Source: Clostridia bacterium (GTDB lineage: Bacteria > Bacillota > Clostridia > Oscillospirales > CAG-272). From it: a DNA stretch of 5,111 nucleotides. Each line of letters begins with the position of its first letter. Within the stretch, counting starts at the first letter, position 1. Shown here piece by piece: positions 1 through 5,111 of this stretch. Below the pieces are notes generated by a model. The model worked only from the letters and a program-made list of their open reading frames with translations, had not been told where the DNA came from and ran no database searches. The translations under genes were made by a program, and so were the position numbers. The stretch is from positions 1 to 5,111 of the forward strand of contig CAAGKS010000065.1 in NCBI GenBank assembly GCA_900770605.1. Reading direction: 5' to 3'.

Positions 1-501
1 CTTGAATAAGCTATATATTTCCGATTCGTTAAGAGTTTGTAAGAATGAATCGCCGAAATTGATAATACTGCTCGTGGCTTCAACCAATTCGAGAACCGTT
101 GACAGCGCAAATACCAAGGCAACGCCGAATATAAATCCTGCCAATGCGCCGATCAACTTATTTATGATCATAGAGAAAAATCCGGTTCCAATTCTATATT
201 CTATGATCTTCAGCAAAAGCCTGGTAACTAGAAAGGTAAGCAGAAATACGACTGCTGTGCCTAGTGCTAGGGGAAAGATATCGTTTACCTTGGACATCAC
301 CTTGCTATCCAAGCCTGCAAAGTCAATATCCAACGGCTCCGTTACCAAAAGCTTTCCCACAGGTGTTCCGATAAGCTTTGCTAGTAATATCGCAAACGCC
401 ATGGAGATCATTGTAAAAAATATTTTCTTGATCCCCTTTAGCGCGAACATCAAAACAAAAAAACCAATTATAATTAAAAAAACTGTATCAACAGTATTCA
501 A
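1..501 (-). CDS. CvpA-like multi-pass membrane protein (3' end cut off by window)
   Basis: The frame is open for 167 codons from a TTG at 499-501 to the left edge, with no stop reached. The start is chosen because a GGAGG lies 6 nt upstream (508-512) and the first residues run straight into a membrane segment; the first in-frame ATG (codon 18) would cut that segment in half. Hydrophobic segments are visible at about residues 6-21, 28-44, 77-99 and 112-136. Residues 113-131 (INKLIGALAGFIFGVALVF) match the conserved 'N-x-lxG-xx-G' membrane stretch of CvpA/colicin V production family proteins, as does the early ALKG (20-23). Family members act in the cytoplasmic membrane; in enteric bacteria CvpA is linked to colicin V export and envelope or bile-salt resistance, but the molecular function is unknown. 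The gene lies 15 bp after the DUF5711-like gene, so it is probably cotranscribed. CvpA proteins are commonly about 160-190 residues or a little longer, so little is probably missing. Family assignment is fairly likely; function is not claimed. Confidence 0.75.
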   Translation of the reverse strand, partial: MNTVDTVFLIIIGFFVLMFALKGIKKIFFTMISMAFAILLAKLIGTPVGKLLVTEPLDIDFAGLDSKVMSKVNDIFPLALGTAVVFLLTFLVTRLLLKIIEYRIGTGFFSMIINKLIGALAGFIFGVALVFALSTVLELVEATSSIINFGDSFLQTLNESEIYSLFK

Positions 502-507
502 TTTATT

Positions 508-512
508 CCTCC
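508..512 (-). promoter_or_regulatory. Shine-Dalgarno site that fixes the TTG start of the CvpA-like gene
   Basis: On the minus strand the gap before the CvpA-like gene reads GGAGG, then AATAAA, then TTG. A near-perfect anti-16S match 6 nt from an otherwise weak start codon is the main reason for placing the start at 501 rather than at a downstream ATG. Confidence 0.75.
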
Positions 513-516
513 GTAG

Positions 517-1791
517 TTATCCAAAAACAAGATACTCCGCCTTTGAAACTCCGCAGATAAGAGCGGTGTTTTCATTATAAATAAGCATTTTTCCCTGACC
601 TGAGGGCAAGAAGGACTGCCGTTTGGTGTCCAGATCAAGTCTGATCACACCGTCATCAGTTCTCAAAAATGCCGCATTTTCATAAAGGCCTATATCATTT
701 ATACTGTTACCGACCTCTTCATTATACAAGAGCTGTGCATTTCCGTTGAAAATCAGAGCAAAAGTTTCCGAGTTTCTTACGTAAGACACGGCAACGCCGT
801 ATGTACTGATGCTAAAACCTGTGAGATGCGCATTGCTATACGGAACGGACGTCTTGATATCAAAATTCTTATCGTAGATCTTAACGGAGGAGTCGGTTAC
901 CACAGCAAGCTCACCGTTATTCAAGAAGCCGCACTGTATTATAAATTCTCCGTCGATTTCGATTCGAGCCTGCTCGGACGTGCTTTTCAAAGAACGAACA
1001 GAGATCTCGGAGAGTCCCTTCCCGTCCCCAATGTCATAATAGCAAATAGCTATTTTATCCTCTTTGGAATTCATCGCAACGTCGAAGGCGTATAGCTCGG
1101 ACGGTACTGAAAAAACAGGCTTGAAATTTTTGTTATATACGTGTACCAACGATTTATGGCTAATATCACGCGTGATCACCGCAAATCCGCCGTCAGAGTC
1201 AAAGCAAGCGCCTGTGACGGGATAATCCAGCGTTTGAGAATATACGCGTGAGAATGAATTGTAGAGCGCAAAGGTGGTATCAGCCGTATCATATACGAGA
1301 AAATATTTATCGTAGCTTTCAACGCAAGGTGAGGAAAAGGTCGAGCTCGCGTGCAAGGTATTTCTTCCCGTAGCCGTATATGCGGAAATATTGGACGGAT
1401 TAACTACAACAAGACCGCCTCTGTATAATGAGAAAAAGTGTCTTGTATCCGACGTATATGATACCACATCGTAGTTCGAGGATTCAATATCCACCGCATT
1501 GGAGAAATCCTTAAACAAATAAAACAGGTTATCATAGGTTATCTCTTTGAAGTTGACAACGAATGAGAACAACAAAAATACTACAAGTATTAGGACGAGT
1601 ATTCTCTGCGATATCTTGTAGACCGAGGATACGTTGGCATAGTAGACGTCGCCTGCCGCGTTAAAATCCTCATGGCGCAGAACCTTCTCCTTCTGCTCCT
1701 CTATAGTAAAGAGTGTTTTGACCTTTTTGAATACAAATTCAACAGGAGAGTCGTTATTATCATTTTTTATATTAAAGAATGGTATCTTCAT
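517..1791 (-). CDS. DUF5711-like membrane-anchored beta-propeller-like protein
   Basis: The protein is 424 aa, with ATG at 1789-1791 behind a perfect AAGGAGGT. Residues 1-62 are polar and charged. One strong membrane segment follows at about 63-81 (RILVLILVVFLLFSFVVNF), with basic residues just before it, which by the positive-inside rule suggests a cytoplasmic N-terminus and a large domain outside. Residues 105-424 contain repeated beta-rich units of the form 'hydrophobic-x-hydrophobic-Y-(N/D)-xx-(F/N)': FALYNSF 174-180, VHVYNKNF 216-223, VKIYDKNF 303-310 and FALIFNG 344-350. Each is followed by an FSVP/TSVP-like turn or a further strand, which resembles WD40/quinoprotein-type propeller blades. 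The early stretch RGGLVVVNPSNISAY (124-138), followed by a 'SSPC...DKYFLVYD' stretch, fits what I recall of DUF5711 proteins from Clostridia. No catalytic motif is seen. It sits 18 bp after truA and 15 bp before the CvpA-like gene. The function is unknown; a scaffold or sensing role at the envelope is only a guess. Confidence 0.7.
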   Translation of the reverse strand: MKIPFFNIKNDNNDSPVEFVFKKVKTLFTIEEQKEKVLRHEDFNAAGDVYYANVSSVYKISQRILVLILVVFLLFSFVVNFKEITYDNLFYLFKDFSNAVDIESSNYDVVSYTSDTRHFFSLYRGGLVVVNPSNISAYTATGRNTLHASSTFSSPCVESYDKYFLVYDTADTTFALYNSFSRVYSQTLDYPVTGACFDSDGGFAVITRDISHKSLVHVYNKNFKPVFSVPSELYAFDVAMNSKEDKIAICYYDIGDGKGLSEISVRSLKSTSEQARIEIDGEFIIQCGFLNNGELAVVTDSSVKIYDKNFDIKTSVPYSNAHLTGFSISTYGVAVSYVRNSETFALIFNGNAQLLYNEEVGNSINDIGLYENAAFLRTDDGVIRLDLDTKRQSFLPSGQGKMLIYNENTALICGVSKAEYLVFG

Positions 1792-1794
1792 ACG

Positions 1795-1802
1795 ACCTCC
1801 TT
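1795..1802 (-). promoter_or_regulatory. Strong Shine-Dalgarno site of the DUF5711-like gene
   Basis: The minus strand reads AAGGAGGT, then CGT, then ATG. This is a full anti-16S match lying in the 18-bp gap after the truA stop. The spacing is on the short side (4 nt from GGAGG to ATG). It is clearly stronger than the site of truA, which suggests that this gene is initiated independently rather than by coupling. Confidence 0.75.
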
Positions 1803-1809
1803 GTAAAAA

Positions 1810-2571
1810 TCAATAGGTTACCTTGTTAAGATACAGTCCCTGCGGTACGGCAGTAACGCCTGCGCGGGCTCTGTCCTTGCTTTCGATTATTTCTTTGATA
1901 TCGGAATATGGAATTTTGCCTTCGGCTACGGCCATAAGAGTTCCAACGATTATTCTCACCATATTGTAAAGAAAACCGTCGCCACATACTCTTATATATA
2001 CGTTTTCACCGTGTGCTTCAACGCTTAAAGAGTATATGGTTCTTGCTGTATCCGCAACCGAGGAATTTGCCGCCATGAACGCCGAAAAATCATACGTTCC
2101 TATAAATTCGTCAGCGGCCTTTTGCATATTGGCAAGTGTTTCGGGCGCAAGCTGCTTCGGATAATGCCAAGCGCGCCCTTCCTCAAAAGGATTTCTCATA
2201 CTGCCGCAATATATTCTATACAAATATTCCTTGCTCTTGACGTTGTAGCGAGGGTGGAAATCAAGCTCCACCCATTGCGCGCTTTTTACAGCAATGTCAT
2301 TCGGCAAATGGAAGCATAAAGCAGAGGGGATCTTTTGTATCGGGATCGAGGTATCAATATATCCTTCGCCTTTTTTTGTTACTGTTGCGAAGAATTGATT
2401 AGCGTGAACTCCGCTATCTGTTCTGCTGCAACCAACTATATCACAATCAAAGCCGAAAAGCGCTTTTGCGGCATTGTTAAGCTCCGACTGTACAGTTTTT
2501 TTACCCGGTTGGACCTGATAACCGCAGTAGTCGGATCCGAGGTATGATATTTCAAGTAAGATCTTTTTCAT
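1810..2571 (-). CDS. truA: tRNA pseudouridine(38-40) synthase TruA
   Basis: TruA isomerises uridine to pseudouridine at positions 38, 39 and 40 in the anticodon stem-loop of many tRNAs; it acts in the cytoplasm as a homodimer. The protein is 253 aa, about the usual length. The N-terminal YLGSDYCGYQVQP (10-22) matches the family's 'Y-x-G-x-x-Y-x-G-x-Q-x-Q' start. The catalytic aspartate is D52 in GCSRTDSGVHA (47-57). The HPRYNVKSKEYLYRI stretch (106-120) carries the conserved aromatic/Lys-Tyr region. The second half has GDGFLYNMVRIIVGTL (197-212), with the conserved Arg at 206. The end, VPQGLYLNKVTY, is typical of the family and shows the protein is complete. The start ATG has only a poor ribosome site (GGTAA, 13-bp gap after ecfT), so translation may depend on ribosomes finishing ecfT. 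Placement directly after ecfT is widespread in Firmicutes; no functional link to transport is implied. Confidence 0.97.
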   Translation of the reverse strand: MKKILLEISYLGSDYCGYQVQPGKKTVQSELNNAAKALFGFDCDIVGCSRTDSGVHANQFFATVTKKGEGYIDTSIPIQKIPSALCFHLPNDIAVKSAQWVELDFHPRYNVKSKEYLYRIYCGSMRNPFEEGRAWHYPKQLAPETLANMQKAADEFIGTYDFSAFMAANSSVADTARTIYSLSVEAHGENVYIRVCGDGFLYNMVRIIVGTLMAVAEGKIPYSDIKEIIESKDRARAGVTAVPQGLYLNKVTY

Positions 2572-2584
2572 ATCGTTATTACCG

Positions 2585-3406
2585 TCAAGCCATAGTATAG
2601 CCGATGCCCAGCGAGTTTATAACGATGAGCAGCGCGCCAAACGCGATCATAATAACAAGCGCTATTATATCGCGGGATTCAACGTGTCTGACCTTCATAC
2701 GAGTCTTTCCTTCACCGCCGTGATAGCATCTGCATTCCATTGCAGTGGCAAGATCTGCCGCGCGATTGAAGGAGGATACAAACAACGGTATAAGCACAGG
2801 CACCAAGGCTTTCGCGCGGTCAATAAGACTTCCGCTTGAAAAATCAGCGCCGCGCGCTTTTTGAGCTGTCATGATCTTATCGGTCTCTTCAACGAGCGTA
2901 GGAATAAATCTCAATGCGATAGTCATCATCATTGCGAAGTCGTGCACGGGAACGTGGAGCTTTTTCAACGGTGAGAGCAGATCCTCAATGCCGTCCGTAA
3001 GCTCGATAGGCGTTGTGGTATAAGTCATAAACAAGCTCGTTCCCACTATGAGAGAGGTAATTCTGATAATTATAAAGATCGCAGAATATATTCCCTCAAG
3101 ATATATATTTATAAACTTCCAGGATACCAGAGGTACGTTTCCGGTAGTCCAGAAAATATTTATAATAGCAGTAAATATCAAAATTATCAGCACAGGTCGC
3201 AAGCCGCCCGAAATTATTTTGAGCGGAATACCTCCAAGCAGTATTATCAGTACAGCGCTGAATGCAAGCACCGCAAAGCTGATAACGTTTCTGCAAAGGA
3301 ATGAACAGACAATGTAAAGAACCGCAAGAAGTATCTTTATTCTCGGGTCAAGTCTGTGCAAAATAGATTTTGACGGATAATACTGCCCTAAAGCAATACT
3401 TTTCAT
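2585..3406 (-). CDS. ecfT: ECF transporter transmembrane coupling subunit EcfT
   Basis: EcfT is the membrane subunit that links the EcfA1/EcfA2 ATPases to interchangeable S components (vitamin or metal-ion binding proteins). The protein is 273 aa, usual for group II EcfT. The N-terminal SILHRLDPRIKILL (14-27) is the conserved family opening. Hydrophobic segments lie at about 24-38, 42-59, 69-87, 104-127 and 246-267, with amphipathic coupling helices between the last two. The two short X-R-X coupling motifs that contact the ATPases are visible: ARG at 184-186 within AQKARGADF, and CRC at 225-227 within AMECRCYHGGEG. The start codon shares one base with the ecfA2 stop (TAATG on the coding strand), and a GAGGT at 3420-3424 inside ecfA2 lies a rather long 13 nt upstream, so translational coupling is likely. 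The only oddity is Cys rather than Ala at the first position of the second motif. No S component is fused or adjacent. Confidence 0.95.
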   Translation of the reverse strand: MKSIALGQYYPSKSILHRLDPRIKILLAVLYIVCSFLCRNVISFAVLAFSAVLIILLGGIPLKIISGGLRPVLIILIFTAIINIFWTTGNVPLVSWKFINIYLEGIYSAIFIIIRITSLIVGTSLFMTYTTTPIELTDGIEDLLSPLKKLHVPVHDFAMMMTIALRFIPTLVEETDKIMTAQKARGADFSSGSLIDRAKALVPVLIPLFVSSFNRAADLATAMECRCYHGGEGKTRMKVRHVESRDIIALVIMIAFGALLIVINSLGIGYTMA

Positions 3407-4266
3407 TAGTTTTTGTTTAACCTCAATTTATTTTTCAAAAATTCAAACGCGCCCTCAACTGTGTATATTCCCTTGTCGATAGAAAGTCCTCGGGATTCCA
3501 GTATATTCATAAGCTGCGTTATTTGCGGAACGTCAAGTCCTATATCCGTGAGCTTGTCTGCGTTGGAGAATATACGGCTTCTGTCACCCGTCATAAATAC
3601 GGTACCGTCGTACATTACAACAAGGTTATCACATATCTTCGCCATATCCTCCATACTGTGACTTACCACGATCACGGTAGCACCGCTCTTTTTCTGATAG
3701 TCGATTATATTTTGGAAGATAGAATCTCTTCCGCGAGGATCAAGTCCTGCCGCAGGCTCGTCCAGCACGAGAATATCGGGGCGCATAGCGATGATACCTG
3801 CGATAGCGGCTCTTCTCTTTTGTCCGCCCGAAAGATCGAAGGGGGACTTTTCGAGCAATGATTCATCAAGATCAACGAATTGCGCTGCCTCTATGACACG
3901 CTCGCGTATCTCCTCCTCAGGCACTCCCATATTCTTAGGACCGAATGCGATATCCTTATATATGGTCTCCTCGAACAACTGATATTCGGGGTACTGCATA
4001 ACCAAGCCGACCTTGAAACGAACGGATTTGATTTTCTTGGGATTTTCCCAGATATCTACTCCGTCAATAAGGACTCTGCCCTCCTCGGGCTTATGCAAGC
4101 CGTTGAAGAGTTGAACCATAGTTGACTTTCCCGAGCCTGTATGTCCGATAATTCCGGTGATAACTCCGCTCGGTATGGTTAGATTTATATTTTTAAGCGC
4201 TTTGATCTCGTAAGGCGTATCCTTGCCGTGATAAAAGCTGACGTTTTCGAGTGTGATCTCAGCCAT
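3406..4266 (-). CDS. ecfA2: ECF transporter ATP-binding subunit EcfA2
   Basis: This is one of the two unequal ABC ATPases of the energy-coupling factor module; it hydrolyses ATP at the inner face of the membrane to drive vitamin uptake through EcfT. The protein is 286 aa, the usual length. Visible motifs are Walker A GHTGSGKST (41-49), Q-loop Q91 in VMQYPEYQLFEE, signature LSGGQ (145-149), Walker B ILVLDE (165-170) with catalytic E170, D-loop AGLDP (173-177) and H-loop H203 in VVSHSMEDMA. The form 'DEPAAGLDP' plus 'QYPEYQLFEETIYKDIAFGPKN' is typical of EcfA2 rather than EcfA1. The C-terminal extension (about 240-286), with 'DVPQITQLMNIL', is the dimer-contact region of ECF ATPases. The ATG overlaps the end of ecfA1 by 8 bp and is preceded by AGGGAAG inside ecfA1, which favours coupled, near-equal synthesis. 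All catalytic residues appear intact. Confidence 0.96.
   Translation of the reverse strand: MAEITLENVSFYHGKDTPYEIKALKNINLTIPSGVITGIIGHTGSGKSTMVQLFNGLHKPEEGRVLIDGVDIWENPKKIKSVRFKVGLVMQYPEYQLFEETIYKDIAFGPKNMGVPEEEIRERVIEAAQFVDLDESLLEKSPFDLSGGQKRRAAIAGIIAMRPDILVLDEPAAGLDPRGRDSIFQNIIDYQKKSGATVIVVSHSMEDMAKICDNLVVMYDGTVFMTGDRSRIFSNADKLTDIGLDVPQITQLMNILESRGLSIDKGIYTVEGAFEFLKNKLRLNKN
3420..3424 (-). promoter_or_regulatory. Likely ribosome binding site of ecfT, inside the ecfA2 3' end
   Basis: The minus strand has GAGGT followed by 13 nt and then the ATG of ecfT, which overlaps the ecfA2 stop as TAATG. The spacing is longer than optimal, so reinitiation by ribosomes terminating on ecfA2 probably contributes. 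Confidence 0.45.
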
Positions 4267-5111
4267 TTAAACTTCCCTTTTCTATTGCCGCCATAATGAT
4301 ATCGGCGCATTGATCTAGAGTTACACAATTTCCCTCGCCAACAAGTCCCTCGCCTCTGAGCTTATGGATAAGCTCGGTACATTGGGGTACGTTAAGTCCG
4401 CACGCGCGCAGTCGATCGTCATGCTCGAAGACTGTAGCAGGTGTGCCCTCTATGAGCTTATTGCCGTCGTCAAGCACGATGATTCGGTCAGCCATTGCGG
4501 CCTCTTCCATATAGTGTGTTATCATTATAACGGTGATATTTTTTTCTTTGTTCAAACGAAGAATCGAGTTCATTACCTCTTTTCTTCCCATAGGATCGAG
4601 CATTGCCGTTGACTCGTCAAAAATTATACAGCTCGGCTGCATTGCCATAATACCTGCAATAGCAACTCTTTGCTTCTGCCCGCCTGAAAGTCGGTGAGGC
4701 TCGTGATGAGCATATTCAAGCATTCCAACGTCGGCGAGTGCTTCGTCAACGCGTTTTCTGATCTCCCCGGAAGGAACGCCGAGGTTTTCAGGACCGAATG
4801 CAACGTCGTCCTCTACCACGGTAGCAACAAGCTGATTATCGGGATTCTGGAATACCATTCCCACGTTTTTTCTGAGAGAAAGCACGTCATCGTCCGTCAT
4901 ATTTTCATCAGTTATATCTTTGCCGTTGATATAGATCTTGCCACCGCTTGGTACAAGTATCATATTGAGCAGCTTTGCCAGAGTTGATTTTCCGGAGCCG
5001 TTATGACCAAGGACTGCTACGAATTCTCCGCTTTTGATCTCAACGGAAAGATCGGTCAGTACCGGGCTTTCATTAAGCTGCGCGTCTTCATATCTGTATG
5101 TCAAGCCGTCA
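4259..5111 (-). CDS. ecfA1: ECF transporter ATP-binding subunit EcfA1 (5' end cut off by window)
   Basis: This is the second ATPase of the energy-coupling factor module and the partner of EcfA2 and EcfT. The frame stays open to the right edge: two further codons (Asp, Gly) precede the TTG at 5102-5104. That TTG is probably an internal Leu, because the first strand of the fold ('LTYRYED') normally lies some 8-12 residues into the protein and no ribosome site precedes it. Numbering from that Leu, Walker A is GHNGSGKST (33-41), Q-loop Q86 in MVFQNPDNQLVATVVEDDVAFGPEN, signature LSGGQ (139-143), Walker B CIIFDE (159-164) with catalytic E164, D-loop AMLDP (167-171) and H-loop H197 in MITHYMEEA. 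'QNPDNQ' and 'DESTAMLDP' are typical of EcfA1 as opposed to EcfA2. The C-terminal extension with LNVPQCTELIHKLR (237-250) supports ECF membership. The 3' end overlaps ecfA2 by 8 bp. Confidence 0.95.
   Translation of the reverse strand, partial: DGLTYRYEDAQLNESPVLTDLSVEIKSGEFVAVLGHNGSGKSTLAKLLNMILVPSGGKIYINGKDITDENMTDDDVLSLRKNVGMVFQNPDNQLVATVVEDDVAFGPENLGVPSGEIRKRVDEALADVGMLEYAHHEPHRLSGGQKQRVAIAGIMAMQPSCIIFDESTAMLDPMGRKEVMNSILRLNKEKNITVIMITHYMEEAAMADRIIVLDDGNKLIEGTPATVFEHDDRLRACGLNVPQCTELIHKLRGEGLVGEGNCVTLDQCADIIMAAIEKGSLNG
4272..4278 (-). promoter_or_regulatory. Ribosome binding site of ecfA2, inside the ecfA1 3' end
   Basis: The minus strand reads AGGGAAG, then TTTAA, then the ATG of ecfA2. 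The site is encoded within the last codons of ecfA1, so both genes must be translated from one message. The match is moderate and the spacing is good for AGGG (8 nt to ATG). Confidence 0.55.

Noticed and set aside
262..275. CCTAG-TG-CTAGG near-palindrome
   Set aside because: The arms are only 5 bp, and it falls in codons for Pro-Leu-Ala-Leu-Gly of the CvpA-like gene; chance is sufficient.
2..580. Long plus-strand open frame of 192 codons
   Set aside because: It is antisense to the CvpA-like gene and to the end of the DUF5711-like gene, has a Ser/Asn/Ile-rich composition without a recognisable domain, and the minus strand has a proper ribosome site and membrane-protein pattern.
826..1095. Plus-strand open frame of 89 codons starting MRIAIRNGRLD
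   Set aside because: It is fully inside the DUF5711-like gene on the other strand, with no ribosome site or domain pattern; a shadow frame.
1526..1543. Direct repeat AGGTTATC twice, 10 bp apart
   Set aside because: It lies within the coding part of the DUF5711-like gene just after its membrane segment, is short and has only two copies; no regulatory context.
2368..2380. T-run (cctttttttgt) as a possible terminator tail
   Set aside because: It lies in the middle of truA, encodes Thr-Lys-Lys-Gly on the minus strand, and has no preceding GC-rich hairpin that I can see.
5082..5104. TTGACA (minus strand, 5099-5104) as a promoter -35 box
   Set aside because: It lies inside the ecfA1 reading frame, and 17 nt further the sequence is AGCTTA, not a -10 box.

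Overview
The window reads as a chromosomal segment of a low- to mid-GC Firmicute, most likely a Clostridia member (Oscillospiraceae, Lachnospiraceae or similar). The evidence is the ecfA1-ecfA2-ecfT-truA gene order, strong AGGAGG-type ribosome binding sites, and a DUF5711-like protein beside a CvpA-like protein. Taxonomy is inferred from gene content only.

All six genes lie on the minus strand, so they are read from the right edge to the left. They are ecfA1 (4259..5111, 5' end cut by the window), ecfA2 (3406..4266), ecfT (2585..3406), truA (1810..2571), a membrane-anchored propeller-like protein of the DUF5711 type (517..1791), and a CvpA-like membrane protein starting at TTG (1..501, 3' end cut). 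Gaps are -8, -1, 13, 18 and 15 bp. There is no room for a terminator or a separate intergenic promoter, so the layout is one tightly packed operon whose promoter and terminator both lie outside the window. No intergenic stretch exceeds 18 bp.

The first three genes encode the shared energizing module of a group II energy-coupling-factor (ECF) vitamin/micronutrient transporter: two different ATPases and the coupling membrane subunit. No substrate-binding S component is present here; such proteins are normally encoded elsewhere and share this module. truA encodes the tRNA pseudouridine 38-40 synthase, a common housekeeping partner of this module.

The last two genes are less understood. The first is a single-pass membrane protein with a repeated beta-propeller-like domain predicted to face outward. 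The second is a multi-pass CvpA-type protein. Their adjacency suggests a linked envelope role, but this is inference. I found no RNA genes, mobile elements, CRISPR arrays or plus-strand genes. The window is largely ordinary core genome; its most open question is the DUF5711/CvpA pair.
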